The notes under the pieces were generated by a model, which worked only from the letters and a program-made list of their open reading frames with translations, was not told the DNA's origin and searched no databases. The translations under genes were made by a program, and so were the position numbers. A stretch of DNA of 55,553 bases from Fischerella muscicola PCC 7414 (GTDB taxonomy: Bacteria > Cyanobacteriota > Cyanobacteriia > Cyanobacteriales > Nostocaceae), in NCBI RefSeq assembly GCF_000317205.1, contig NZ_AJLK01000060.1, positions 1 through 55,553 on the forward strand, given 5' to 3'. Positions within the stretch are counted from its first letter, which is position 1. Each line of letters opens with the position of its first letter. Positions 40,152 to 48,918 of this stretch are shown here, piece by piece.

Positions 40152-40691
40152 ATGAGAAAGCGCCCCAAAAGTCAATTTTTGTTTTGCGATCGCTGGTTTG
40201 ATCGACACTGGATAGTCCGCAATATGGAAGCTTTCCAAGATTTGATTGTGGTTATCCTGTGTTTAAGTTTGTTTGGCGTCATGCTGATGCAATTATGGTC
40301 GATATTTATTGCCCTCACACAACAACTGGAATATAAACTAGTCACAGCCAAAATCTTATTCATTTTGATTTTGGTGGAATTATTTCGATTGTTGATGATT
40401 TACTTACAAGAACATAGTATTGCTGTAGGTGTGGCAGTTGAAGTCACAATTGTATCAGTACTCCGAGAAGTAGTTGTGCATGGAGCGTTAGAAATTTCTT
40501 GGATTCAAGGTGCGTCAATTTGTGCTTTATTGTTAATTCTTGGTGCATTACTAATAGTTTGTGCCAAAACACCGCATATGGATTGCATTAGCGCTAATAC
40601 AAAATCTTGTCCGGTAGTGTATTTTGAGGATAATCAACTGCAACAAGAGTGTGAATTTGAGCGATCCGCATCAATGCAAAAAAGGAGATGA
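40152..40691 (+). CDS. PsiE-like membrane protein
   Basis: About 179 residues with the layout of the phosphate-starvation-inducible PsiE family. Four hydrophobic helices lie between about residues 30 and 145, with the conserved LVELFRLLMIYLQEH and AVEVTIVSVLREVVVHG segments. The role of the family is unknown. The ATG at 40152 is preferred over one at 40101 because the upstream residues read through a low-complexity spacer. The polar tail after the last helix is short. No Pho-box-like sequence was confirmed. Confidence 0.75.
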   Translation: MRKRPKSQFLFCDRWFDRHWIVRNMEAFQDLIVVILCLSLFGVMLMQLWSIFIALTQQLEYKLVTAKILFILILVELFRLLMIYLQEHSIAVGVAVEVTIVSVLREVVVHGALEISWIQGASICALLLILGALLIVCAKTPHMDCISANTKSCPVVYFEDNQLQQECEFERSASMQKRR

Positions 40692-40875
40692 GGACAAGGG
40701 GAGACGGGGACACGAGGGACAAACCAGACAAGGGATACAAGGAGGACACAGGGGACAAGGGAAATATGACACTCCCCCCACCTCCCCACCCTACTCTTAT
40801 ACCCTTCTGGACAGATGAACACCTCTTTGAGGGCAAGTAGAAGTGAATATAGAAAGCCTAAAGGAGGGTGAATCA

Positions 40876-41118
40876 ATGACTCAAACCACAGAAAGACAAT
40901 CTCAAAATCCTATTAGCGACCTAGAGTACGACTTTTTGACTGTTTTGCACAATAAAGGTGAAGCGATTAAGGCTTACGACACCTATATCCAAGATGCACA
41001 ACAAGCTGGTTCTCAGCCTTGTGTAGAATTGTTCCAAAAACTACGTCAGTCTGACATCGAACAAGCACAGGAGATCCGCCGCCATCTTCAGGAAGTAATG
41101 CAGAAAGGTAAGATGTAA
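40876..41118 (+). CDS. Small conserved helical protein
   Basis: An 80-residue protein, all helical and charged, with DLEYDFLTVLHNKGEAIKAY and SDIEQAQEIRRHLQEVMQKG. I recognise the type as a small cyanobacterial conserved protein but no function. The start at 40876 is decided by a strong AAAGGAGGGTG ribosome-binding site 8 bases upstream; a frame from 40843 lacks one. One Cys (QPCVE) is present. It stands alone. Confidence 0.75.
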   Translation: MTQTTERQSQNPISDLEYDFLTVLHNKGEAIKAYDTYIQDAQQAGSQPCVELFQKLRQSDIEQAQEIRRHLQEVMQKGKM

Positions 41119-41221
41119 ATTTGGCGGGATGAAGCGATCGCTTTCTAATTTGTAGAGGAAAAAGCGATCGCTTCACTATTTGCTAGATTGATGACCTGCT
41201 GCTTGTTAGACTGGCTCTACA

Positions 41222-41260
41222 GTTAAGTTTAGAGCCTGGGCTATTTGTTCTAAACTTAAC
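41222..41260. repeat. Perfect 12-base inverted repeat
   Basis: GTTAAGTTTAGA (41222-41233) and TCTAAACTTAAC (41249-41260) around a 15-base loop. Confidence 0.65.
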
Positions 41261-41299
41261 CCCAAAGCCAACACGGACTAACCCAAAATCAAGACTTTT

Positions 41300-41362
41300 A
41301 AACCCACGCAAGTGGGTTTTGTATGTTGCAGCCGCGACTTCTAGTTGCCTGTTCCCTATCTT
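41300..41362. repeat. Dispersed cyanobacterial repeat with hairpin
   Basis: AAACCCAC/GTGGGTTT with a GCAA loop (41300-41319), then GCAGCCGCGACTTCTAGTTG. I recall this combination as a common repeat in Nostocales genomes. The hairpin with its T-run could act as a terminator. Confidence 0.6.
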
Positions 41363-41611
41363 CACGAATAAATTAATTTTGCTGAACTACTTACAAGATA
41401 TTGAGTCTAGGCGATCGCTCCACTAATGTCAGTTTTTGAAATTTGTTGTAAAAGCTTACAGTAATTTTAATTTGTTTAAATCACAATTATTTGTAGTGGC
41501 GAACAGCTGCTTGCCACTACAACAAAACTGTATATTAACTGTATATTATTAAGCTGATTACCTGAAAGTTCTGGTTTCAGGTCAGCAATGATAAACTGCC
41601 ATTCAGCATGT

Positions 41612-42625
41612 ATGTCAAGAAAATTGCTATTATCTCAATCTCTGCGTATTATCTTTGTTGCCTTCACTGTTGGAATTGTTGGGTGTAATTATGCTGGTAA
41701 TTTAGTAGGCCCCTCTTCTCCAACTACTGTATCCTCAAGCGAATCAAACAACAATCTGCCCAAAGTTGTTGCTACTACTAGTGTACTTTGTGACCTAGTT
41801 AAACAAGTGGCAGAAAATACAATTAATCTGACTTGCTTGATTTCACCCGGTGTAGATCCAGATCGTTATCAACCAAAACCAGAAGATCGTCAAGCAATAG
41901 AACAAGCAAAAGTTATTTTTTTTAATGGATATAACTTTGAACCAAGTTTATTCAAATTAATTAAAGCTAGTAAAAACGGTGCAGCAAAAATAGCAGTTGC
42001 TCAACGTGCTGTTCCTAAAGCATTGAAATATCAAAAGAATGGTAAGTTAGTATCCAATCCTTATGTCTGGCACGATCCTAAAAATGGGATCAAGATGGCA
42101 GAGGTAATTAGCAGAAACTTAAGTAAAGCCATACCTGAAAATGCTACTTTATATGGAAGGAATACTCAAAAAATCAAAAAAGAATTAAATCAGTTAGATG
42201 TATGGATCAAGTTACGTATTGATAGTATTCCTGCTAATAATCGTAGACTAGTTACAACTAATAATGCTATGGCTTATTATGCTAAAGCCTACAATATTGC
42301 ATCTATAAATGCTTTAGAAAGAATTAATCCTAATGCTAAGCCTACACCTATAAGAATTAAAGCTGTAGTTAGAGAAATTAGAAGATCAAAAGTGCCGACA
42401 ATTTTTGTAGACAGTAGAACTAACTCTAATGTTATTGATACAGTTGCCAAACAGGCAAACGTAAAAGTTTCTGCAAGGCAACTTTTGACTGATAATTTGA
42501 ATAAACCAGGTAACTATGGAGATACTTACCAAAAGTTGTTAACTGCTAATACCCGCACAATAGTTGAAGGATTGGGGGGAACATATCTGATATTTGAACC
42601 GCAAGCTTTTGCAAATAAAATTTAA
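41612..42625 (+). CDS. Metal-ABC-type substrate-binding lipoprotein with altered ligand residues
   Basis: About 337 residues of the ZnuA/MntC cluster A-I solute-binding family. A lipoprotein signal ends at VGIVGC. The fold is clear: PKVVATTSVLCDLVKQVA, LTCLISPGVDPDRYQPKPED, NPYVWHDPKNGIKMAEVI, TTNNAMAYYAKAY, VPTIFVDSRTNSNVI. In characterised members three His plus an Asp/Glu bind Mn or Zn. Here the first His (usually DPHxYxP) and the second (usually THxAF) are not His, and only the WHDP histidine remains. No permease or ATPase gene adjoins it. Metal binding is therefore doubtful. A start at 41588 is also possible. Confidence 0.8.
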   Translation: MSRKLLLSQSLRIIFVAFTVGIVGCNYAGNLVGPSSPTTVSSSESNNNLPKVVATTSVLCDLVKQVAENTINLTCLISPGVDPDRYQPKPEDRQAIEQAKVIFFNGYNFEPSLFKLIKASKNGAAKIAVAQRAVPKALKYQKNGKLVSNPYVWHDPKNGIKMAEVISRNLSKAIPENATLYGRNTQKIKKELNQLDVWIKLRIDSIPANNRRLVTTNNAMAYYAKAYNIASINALERINPNAKPTPIRIKAVVREIRRSKVPTIFVDSRTNSNVIDTVAKQANVKVSARQLLTDNLNKPGNYGDTYQKLLTANTRTIVEGLGGTYLIFEPQAFANKI

Positions 42626-42937
42626 GTTATACAATTTCACTTTTTTGATGATACAAATACATAAGTAAGGGCGTACAACTGTACGACCCTACAAAAAAAA
42701 TTAGTATCTATCACTTGTAGTTATTAAAGTCAAATCGTGTGTTTTGGCTTTGCTTTATCACTACTTCACATTCAAGAAAGGAGTTTTCGGAAAGTTAAAC
42801 AAGATTGGATTTGGCAAATTTTAGTAGTGCAAAGGGCGTATTCTCATACCATTTCACAAAAATCTTGATACAAATTCTCCTCCTTGTCTTCCTTGTCTCC
42901 CTGGCTGCCAAATTATCAAACTTATAGTGAAACGGTA
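42626..42937. other. Intergenic region, no gene seen
   Basis: A convergent spacer with a small GTACAACTGTAC palindrome near 42673 and pyrimidine-rich low-complexity sequence near 42880-42905. Nothing else is recognisable. Confidence 0.5.
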
Positions 42938-43435
42938 TCACCACCCCCAACTACCAGGAATACCTTTGAAAGGCCCAACAATATCACTTGTGATCCAGCC
43001 ACCATAAAAATTACCTGGTTGTGGTTGTGCTTTTTCGCCATCTACATAACAAGCATCCATAAAATGCGCATAAAATGCTACATGATTTTTGAGGGATGCA
43101 AAAGCAGGTGTGGGATTTGGATAATACCAAGCAGCATTTTGTACTTCTTTTTCGCCTACCCTTACTGTGTAGTAACTTGCACTCCCTTTCCATTCACAAA
43201 AACTAGATTGTGGTGATGCAATTAAGTATTGCATTTTGATATCTTCTGGAGGAATGTAGTAGACAGGTGGATGACTAGTTTCTAAGACACGTTTGGCGTG
43301 GTGAGTGTCAGCGATCGCGACATTATTAAATATTATTTGAATATGCTTATTTGTTTCCTCAAGGCGAGGAGGACGGGGATAATCCCAGACTGATTCTTGT
43401 CCGGGGCCAGGTTCAATACGTTGGGGTTTAATCAT
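42938..43435 (-). CDS. DUF427 family protein
   Basis: A 165-residue protein of the DUF427 family. It shows the typical ESVWDYPRPPRLE entry, the IFNNVAIADTHHAKRVLETSHPP segment and the central FCEWKGSASYYTV core, ending with VAFYAHFMDACYVDGEK. The function of DUF427 is not established. The ATG at 43435 is chosen; the frame stays open for another 52 codons upstream but only by translating heptamer repeats into NNQQPTT copies. Confidence 0.88.
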   Translation of the reverse strand: MIKPQRIEPGPGQESVWDYPRPPRLEETNKHIQIIFNNVAIADTHHAKRVLETSHPPVYYIPPEDIKMQYLIASPQSSFCEWKGSASYYTVRVGEKEVQNAAWYYPNPTPAFASLKNHVAFYAHFMDACYVDGEKAQPQPGNFYGGWITSDIVGPFKGIPGSWGW

Positions 43436-43436
43436 T

Positions 43437-43580
43437 TTATTGGTTGGTTGTTGATTGTTGATTGTTGGTTGTTGATTGTTGATTGTTGGTTGTTGGTTGT
43501 TGGTTGTTGATTGTTGGTTGTTGGTTGTTGGTTGTTGGTTGTTGGTTGTTGGTTGTTGATTGTTGGTTGTTGGCTGTTTG
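43437..43580. repeat. Long tandem heptamer repeat array
   Basis: About 20 copies of TTGGTTG/TTGATTG units. The array begins directly upstream of the DUF427 start codon and occupies its 5' leader and probably its promoter. There are no unique spacers, so it is not a CRISPR array. Confidence 0.9.
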
Positions 43581-43636
43581 AAGTTTTTCAATTAACAAAC
43601 AACCAACAACAAAGAACAATATCTACTAACTAAAAT

Positions 43637-45229
43637 TTATTTTCCACGCCATAGACGCTGTAATAATTGAAATATTCTCACAATCATTTCTTCTAGCCAC
43701 AGCATAGCACCATCTAACCATGCCAAAATTTGCTCTAATGGATGTTTTTCATAACCAATGATTTTGGCTTTTGTTTCAATCCATTCTGGTTTTGCTTCCA
43801 TTTCTGCAGTTTGGTAGTGTTGCTGCTGAGAAATAGAAAATGATGTTTTTGCTGCAACAGATATTGTTTGAGTAGAAGTGAGATTTGTAACTAAATTTTG
43901 TTTTTGTACTAATCTTCCTTGGGGTTGTAATGTAAAACTTCTCAAGCGATGAATTAGGTTGTGTAACGGATTATTTGCTGTTTGACTGCTAGGAAGAGCT
44001 GAGTGTGAAATTGGAGAATTGCTAATTATTTTCTTTGTATTGTTTGGATGATGAATAGATTTGCTTATGACTTGAACATCACCAAAGACATCACTCTCAT
44101 TCAGCCACAAATCTACTAATTCTTCACTTTTTAACTTAGAAGTTTTCAGTAATTTATGGTGTGTATAGCATTGTTTTTTGTTTTGAGTGATTGGTAAAAC
44201 TGGAGAAAGTTTATTTGTGGATATAGACTGATTTAATTTTTTACTCTGGTGGTCTCTAAAAAAGAAATTCAGTGCTGCCCAAATCAAATTTTGAATCTTT
44301 GATGTTGGATTTTCGAGATTCTTAAGAGTGGTTGTTGTTTGTTTACTAGCTACTATTTGCTCTTTTCCATAAATAAATATTTGTAACTGAGTTTGCAAGG
44401 CTTGGATAAGTTCACGGCTAGTATGAGAAATTGGCTCTAAAGCATTAGACTCTAATTTTGCAACAATTGCATCTAACAAAGCTAGCGATCGCTTCGCATT
44501 TAGTAAAGATAATTCTTCTGTATTTTGCTCTGTATTCCCAAATGGTAGTGCTGGTGTTTTGTTTTCACCATGACTACCAGTTAGCTTTGTCAGTAAGCAA
44601 TTAATTTCACCGACTAGCTTTTTTTCTTCCTTATATTGGGATAAGCGCCATTGATGCCAATAATTAGCAATTTCTGTGATAATTCGATCTTCTAATTTGT
44701 GCTTTTGCTGAGGTGTTAATATATCCAAAATTTCATTTTTGGAACTGACGAGTACCAGTTGGCGATCGCATAGCTGGGAGGCAATTCCCCGGATGTTTGG
44801 TGATAGGTGGGGGGGTGTAGACGCGCTTTGCGCGCCTTCCCGGAGGGTGGAGTGTGAGGAGTAATGTAGAGACGCGCCATGGCGCGTCTGGGAGTGTGAG
44901 GGGTTGATGCTTAGACTCTCTACAACCTTTAGCACTCGCTGAATGGGGATATCGGCTACTGGTGGTGCTTCTGGTTGGAAATCGGTATAATTTGCCTGTA
45001 ATTGTGGATTTTGTGTTGGCTGTCTACTGGTGTGTAGTTGTTTTCCAGCTGACTCTCGCGCTTTTTGAACCAGCATAAATACGGGGTAGACTAGTGCTTC
45101 TAAAGACCAACTAGCAGCAACCTGTAGATGACGAAAGGTGCGTCCTACTCCTTCACTCCAACGTCGAGATTGTTTGTGAACGAAGTTAAAAAGTCTGCTT
45201 TGATAGCGTTCAGAGAAAGCAGAAGGCAT
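43637..45229 (-). CDS. Conserved-looking protein of unknown function, repeat insertion inside
   Basis: A 530-residue protein I cannot assign. The first 60 residues are basic and aromatic with a possible amphipathic or membrane-touching helix (WSLEALVYPVFMLVQ). The middle is polar and Ser/Thr/Gln/Asn-rich with helical stretches (KHKLEDRIITEIANYWHQWR). The last 40 residues form a Trp-rich amphipathic helix (QILAWLDGAMLWLEEMIVRI) and end in RLWRGK. Residues about 114-138 are encoded by GC-rich palindromic repeat DNA (44818-44890), so that piece is probably recent. There is no signal peptide. It starts downstream of a heptamer-repeat leader. Confidence 0.6.
   Translation of the reverse strand: MPSAFSERYQSRLFNFVHKQSRRWSEGVGRTFRHLQVAASWSLEALVYPVFMLVQKARESAGKQLHTSRQPTQNPQLQANYTDFQPEAPPVADIPIQRVLKVVESLSINPSHSQTRHGASLHYSSHSTLREGAQSASTPPHLSPNIRGIASQLCDRQLVLVSSKNEILDILTPQQKHKLEDRIITEIANYWHQWRLSQYKEEKKLVGEINCLLTKLTGSHGENKTPALPFGNTEQNTEELSLLNAKRSLALLDAIVAKLESNALEPISHTSRELIQALQTQLQIFIYGKEQIVASKQTTTTLKNLENPTSKIQNLIWAALNFFFRDHQSKKLNQSISTNKLSPVLPITQNKKQCYTHHKLLKTSKLKSEELVDLWLNESDVFGDVQVISKSIHHPNNTKKIISNSPISHSALPSSQTANNPLHNLIHRLRSFTLQPQGRLVQKQNLVTNLTSTQTISVAAKTSFSISQQQHYQTAEMEAKPEWIETKAKIIGYEKHPLEQILAWLDGAMLWLEEMIVRIFQLLQRLWRGK
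44818..44890. repeat. Palindromic repeat inserted within a coding frame
   Basis: GTAGACGCGCTTTGCGCGCC followed by CCCGGAGGG and a 20-base perfect palindrome with AGACGCGCC arms (44869-44888). The same arms occur at 53550-53573. It keeps the host frame open. Confidence 0.75.
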
Positions 45230-45588
45230 GGTAGTGAATTTAGTTGTTGGTTGTTGTTTGTTGGTTGTTGGTAATCCAAATGCTTCGCCTGTACAGTAGT
45301 TAGTAATTGACCACTAACTACTATTATCCATTAACCTTACAGGTAACATTACAAGAGAAATACATTATATTTACGCTATCAATAATAGAATAGCGAAAAT
45401 ATGACAGATACATTTTTGATGGTACAAGCCTCCAGATTTATCTGTGGAGTCAATCCGTCTTGAAAAGCTTTGAAGTTCCCTCCGGGACGTTGCTTTGTAG
45501 ACGCCCGTAGGGCGGCTTCAAGGTAGAGTACGTCCCAAGCCCTAGCTCAAACTTTTCGCAAAATCCAAAATCCAAAATCTAAAATCGA
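45230..45588. other. Divergent spacer with repeats
   Basis: Heptamer repeats lie at 45238-45275, AT-rich sequence at about 45340-45420, then a GC-rich dispersed repeat at 45452-45530 and AATCCAAAATC copies (45560-45580) up to the alpha-mannosidase start. No gene is seen. Confidence 0.6.
45452..45530 (-). repeat. GC-rich dispersed repeat copy
   Basis: CCGTCTTGAAAAGCTTTGA, CCCTCCGGGACG and TTTGTAGACGCCCG match about 1085-1165 in inverted orientation with few differences. Confidence 0.8.
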
Positions 45589-48500
45589 ATGACCTCTCCC
45601 GTATCGCCATCTAATACCAAAATTATCTTAGCGGCAATTGAGAAATTGCGCTCTTTTTGTCAAGCGAATATTCTCCCAGATTGGCGCTGTTTTGCAGGTG
45701 ATTTGGCTGTGACTGATGTCAGTACATCTTCGTTGTCTGAGTGGGCATCTGTTCAAATCAATGCTATGGGAAATATTGCTTGGGCTGGGGGACAAAAAGT
45801 TTTGTGGTTAGCGCAGAAATTGGTGATTCCCCAAGATTTACAAGGTTATGCACTACAGGGGTTGTCTTTACGACTGGCGTTGGTTTGGTGGGCGAATTCT
45901 GCAAAAATTTATGTGAATGGTGAGTTAGTGGGTGAAGGAGATTTGTTTGATTGTTCGCCTCGGATTTTAGTTAGTCAAGCGGTAACGCCAGGGGAAGAAT
46001 TTTTCATAGCTATACGTTTAGTGAGTCCGGGACATTGTGATGGGGCGTTGATGCGATCGCTTTTAATTTATGAATCCAATGATGAGCAGTGTCCTGATCC
46101 TGGTTTTGTGGCTGATGAGTTGGCTGTGACGCAGCGTTTTTTGGAAAGGTTTGCGCCTGAGAGGTTGGATAGTTTGGCGGCGGTGGTAGAAGAAGTAATG
46201 AACCGCAGAGGCGCAGAGGACACAGAGGAAGAGAGGGGAGGGGTTGAGAATTCTCTGGTGTCATTACGGGATAGTTTAATTCAATCCAAAATCCAAAATC
46301 CAAAATCCAAAATTTATTTGTTGGGTCATGCTCATTTGGATATGGCCTGGCTGTGGCGTGTAAGTGAAACTTGGGAGGCGGCGCAGAGTACTTTTGAGTC
46401 GGTTTTGCAGTTACAGGCAGATTTTTCGGAGTTAGTTTTTTGTCATTCGACGCCGGCTTTGTATGCTTGGGTGGAGGAAAATCGCCCGGATTTATTTAGG
46501 GCTATTCAAGAAAAAGTAGCGGCGGGAAGTTGGGAGGTTGTTGGTGGTTTTTGGGTGGAACCGGAATTAAATTTGATTGCTGGTGAATCGATTGTGCGGC
46601 AGTTACTGTATGGTCAGCGTTATGTGCAAGAAAAGTTTGGCAAGCTGGCGAGTGTAGTTTGGGTTCCTGATACTTTTGGTTTTTGCGCGAGTTTGCCGCA
46701 GTTTATGGGGCAAGGAGGAATTGAGTATTTTGTCACGCAGAAGTTACGTTGGAATGATACAACAAAGTTTCCTTACAGTGCGTTTTGGTGGCGTTCTCCG
46801 GATGGCAGTAAAATATTGAGTTTAATGTCTGCGCCTGTGGGTGAAGGTATCGATCCGGTGAAAATGGCTGATTATGCTATTGAATGGCAAACTCAAACTG
46901 GATTGACGGACTCGCTTTGGCTTCCTGGTGTCGGCGACCACGGCGGCGGCCCCACCCGTGATATGTTAGAAACTGCCCAACGCTGGCAAAAATCGCCTCT
47001 CTTCCCAGAGTTAGAATTTACGACTGCTGAAAAGTACCTCCAACACCTTCGATCAACTATTAATTCTCACACCCCTCCCACTCCTCACACCTCCCCACAC
47101 TCCCCCCTCCCCACCTGGGATGACGAACTCTACCTCGAATTCCATCGCGGTTGCTATACTACCCACGGTGATCAAAAACGTTGGAATCGTCGTTGTGAGA
47201 ATTTGTTGTACCAAGCGGAATTGTTTGCAGCGATCGCCACTATCAGATGCGGGGTAAGCTATCCAAAGGGGGAATTGGAAGCTGCTTGGAAGCAAGTTTT
47301 ATTTAACCAGTTTCATGATATTTTGCCTGGTTCCTCTATTACTGAAGTTTATGAGGATGCCTTACCACAGTGGCAGGAAGTGGAAAAGGTTGGTACGGAA
47401 ATATTGGAGGAGTCGTTGCGAGCGATCGCAGCTCAAATTTCTTTCCCAACACCGCCACAGTCGGATAGTTTACCTGTGGTTGTCTTCAATTCTCTGAACT
47501 GGCAGCGTTCTGAGGTCGTTACTGTTCCTTTACCCTCTACGACTGCACTTAATCAGGCATGGCAGATTTACGATAACTCTGGCAACCAAATTGTTTCCCA
47601 GTTAGGTGAAGCTTCTACACTGCTGTTTTTGGCTAGGGATATTCCGCCTGTTGGCTACCGTATTTTTTGGCTGTGTTCTTCTCTGCCTAAAAATGGACAT
47701 AACTTAACCCAGTCTGATTATACCAATTTGGGTTTGCAAAAGCAAGAACAATTTTCCCGAGAAAGATTGACTTGGGAAAATGAATTTTTGCGAGTCATTA
47801 TTGAGGAGCAAACTGGTAATTTATCTAGTGTTTTTGACAAGGTTAATAATAGAGAAGTTCTCAATCAAGCAGGTGGAAATCTATTACAAGCTTTTCAAGA
47901 TATTGGTCAATATTGGGATGCATGGAATATTGATCCTAATTATGCCCAGCACCCTCTACCACCAGCTACTCTGAAATCTATCCAATGGCTAGAACAAGGG
48001 CCAGTACAACATCGCTTGCGTGTGGTGCAGCAACTTGGTGAATCAGAGTTTTGCTGTGAATACATTCTGTCAACAACTTCACCTATGCTGAAAATTGCCA
48101 TGAAGGTAGATTGGCAACAAGAGCATGTATTGGTGAAAGCAGCCTTTCCTCTTAATCTTGAAGCGGACTTTGCTACTTACGAAATTCCCTGTGGTGCAAT
48201 TCGTCGTCCAACCAAACCCCAAACCCCAGCAGAAAAGGCAAAATGGGAAGTCCCCGCTTTGCGTTGGGCAGATTTGACGGAAGAAATGGGGGACAAACCA
48301 GACAAGGGAGAACTTTTTACCAATCCCCAATCCAAAATCCAAAATCCTTACGGTGTAAGTTTACTAAATGACTGTAAGTACGGTTATGATGCTCAACCAA
48401 ATCAACTACGGCTAACACTTTTAAGAAGTCCTAAATGGCCCGATCAGCAAGCAGATAGAGGTGTACATGAATTCACCTACGCTTTGTATCCCCATGCTGG

Positions 48501-48918
48501 TGATTGGAAATCAGCCCACACAGTCCGACGTGGGTATGAATTAAATGTACCTTTGCAAGTAATGGTGTGTCCGGTTAACTATCATAAATCATCCAATTTT
48601 TCCTTCTCGATTGAAGAAGATGGGTTAGGGGTGAGTTTCTTAAATTTATCAGCAGAAAATTTAATCTTAATGGCATTTAAACAAGCAGAAGATGACCCCC
48701 AAAAGTGGATTTTGCGTTGTTATGAATGTCACGGAGAAACAGCCGAGTCGTCTTTGCAGAATAATCTGGGACTGAGTTTTGAGGAATCTGTGGATTTGTT
48801 GGAGCGTCCTTTATCTACTTCTGAATTCTCATCTACAGCTATTGAGCAAAAATTTAATGTTCAACCCTGGAAAATTGTTAATTTGAAGTTGCAAGTGAGT
48901 GATTCTGTAACTGCTTGA
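45589..48918 (+). CDS. Alpha-mannosidase (glycoside hydrolase family 38)
   Basis: A 1109-residue GH38 enzyme. An N-terminal beta domain (about residues 20-160) is followed by the catalytic domain. Zinc-binding HAHLD is at residues 247-251, the probable nucleophile Asp361 is in WVPDTFGF, and LPGVGDHGGGPTRDM and FHRGCYTTHGDQKRWNR complete the site. C-terminal beta-sandwich domains follow (ILEESLRAIAAQI onward). No signal peptide is seen, so a cytoplasmic enzyme cleaving alpha-mannosides is likely. It is longer than usual partly because three stretches (residues about 204-242, 493-509 and 912-920) are encoded by repeat-type DNA. The catalytic residues are untouched, so activity is probably kept. 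Confidence 0.9.
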   Translation: MTSPVSPSNTKIILAAIEKLRSFCQANILPDWRCFAGDLAVTDVSTSSLSEWASVQINAMGNIAWAGGQKVLWLAQKLVIPQDLQGYALQGLSLRLALVWWANSAKIYVNGELVGEGDLFDCSPRILVSQAVTPGEEFFIAIRLVSPGHCDGALMRSLLIYESNDEQCPDPGFVADELAVTQRFLERFAPERLDSLAAVVEEVMNRRGAEDTEEERGGVENSLVSLRDSLIQSKIQNPKSKIYLLGHAHLDMAWLWRVSETWEAAQSTFESVLQLQADFSELVFCHSTPALYAWVEENRPDLFRAIQEKVAAGSWEVVGGFWVEPELNLIAGESIVRQLLYGQRYVQEKFGKLASVVWVPDTFGFCASLPQFMGQGGIEYFVTQKLRWNDTTKFPYSAFWWRSPDGSKILSLMSAPVGEGIDPVKMADYAIEWQTQTGLTDSLWLPGVGDHGGGPTRDMLETAQRWQKSPLFPELEFTTAEKYLQHLRSTINSHTPPTPHTSPHSPLPTWDDELYLEFHRGCYTTHGDQKRWNRRCENLLYQAELFAAIATIRCGVSYPKGELEAAWKQVLFNQFHDILPGSSITEVYEDALPQWQEVEKVGTEILEESLRAIAAQISFPTPPQSDSLPVVVFNSLNWQRSEVVTVPLPSTTALNQAWQIYDNSGNQIVSQLGEASTLLFLARDIPPVGYRIFWLCSSLPKNGHNLTQSDYTNLGLQKQEQFSRERLTWENEFLRVIIEEQTGNLSSVFDKVNNREVLNQAGGNLLQAFQDIGQYWDAWNIDPNYAQHPLPPATLKSIQWLEQGPVQHRLRVVQQLGESEFCCEYILSTTSPMLKIAMKVDWQQEHVLVKAAFPLNLEADFATYEIPCGAIRRPTKPQTPAEKAKWEVPALRWADLTEEMGDKPDKGELFTNPQSKIQNPYGVSLLNDCKYGYDAQPNQLRLTLLRSPKWPDQQADRGVHEFTYALYPHAGDWKSAHTVRRGYELNVPLQVMVCPVNYHKSSNFSFSIEEDGLGVSFLNLSAENLILMAFKQAEDDPQKWILRCYECHGETAESSLQNNLGLSFEESVDLLERPLSTSEFSSTAIEQKFNVQPWKIVNLKLQVSDSVTA
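46196..46314. repeat. Repeat-type DNA within the alpha-mannosidase gene (first)
   Basis: CCGCAGAGGCGCAGAGGACA resembles the purine-rich spacer repeats seen elsewhere. It is followed later by four AATCCAAAATCC copies at about 46281-46314. The stretch is translated in frame just before HAHLD. Confidence 0.75.
47065..47118. repeat. C-rich low-complexity DNA within the alpha-mannosidase gene (second)
   Basis: CACACCCCTCCCACTCC and related units, identical in type to C-rich spacer repeats such as 36000-36060, translated as a Pro/Thr/Ser/His run before WDDELYLEFHRG. Confidence 0.7.
48318..48349. repeat. AATCCAAA copies within the alpha-mannosidase gene (third)
   Basis: CCCAATCCAAAATCCAAAAT copies are translated as NPQSKIQNP, close to the QSKIQNPKSKI produced at the first site. 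Confidence 0.75.

Larger units (their letters stand above)
41119..41587. other. Gene-free region with palindromes
   Basis: Contains two GCGATCGC-type sites, a perfect 12-base inverted repeat (41222-41260), a hairpin followed by a conserved-looking repeat (41300-41360) and AT-rich sequence. A weak minus-strand open frame at 41183-41365 covers the repeats and is not a credible gene. Confidence 0.55.

Noticed and set aside
40594-40876. Overlapping open frames on both strands after the PsiE-like gene
   Set aside because: They arise from GGGGACAAGG-type low-complexity DNA in which stop codons are rare.
41183-41365. A 60-residue minus-strand frame
   Set aside because: It lies across two palindromes and a dispersed repeat and resembles no protein.
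43437-43619. Tandem array considered as a CRISPR
   Set aside because: Units are 7 bases, contiguous and without unique spacers; no cas gene is nearby.
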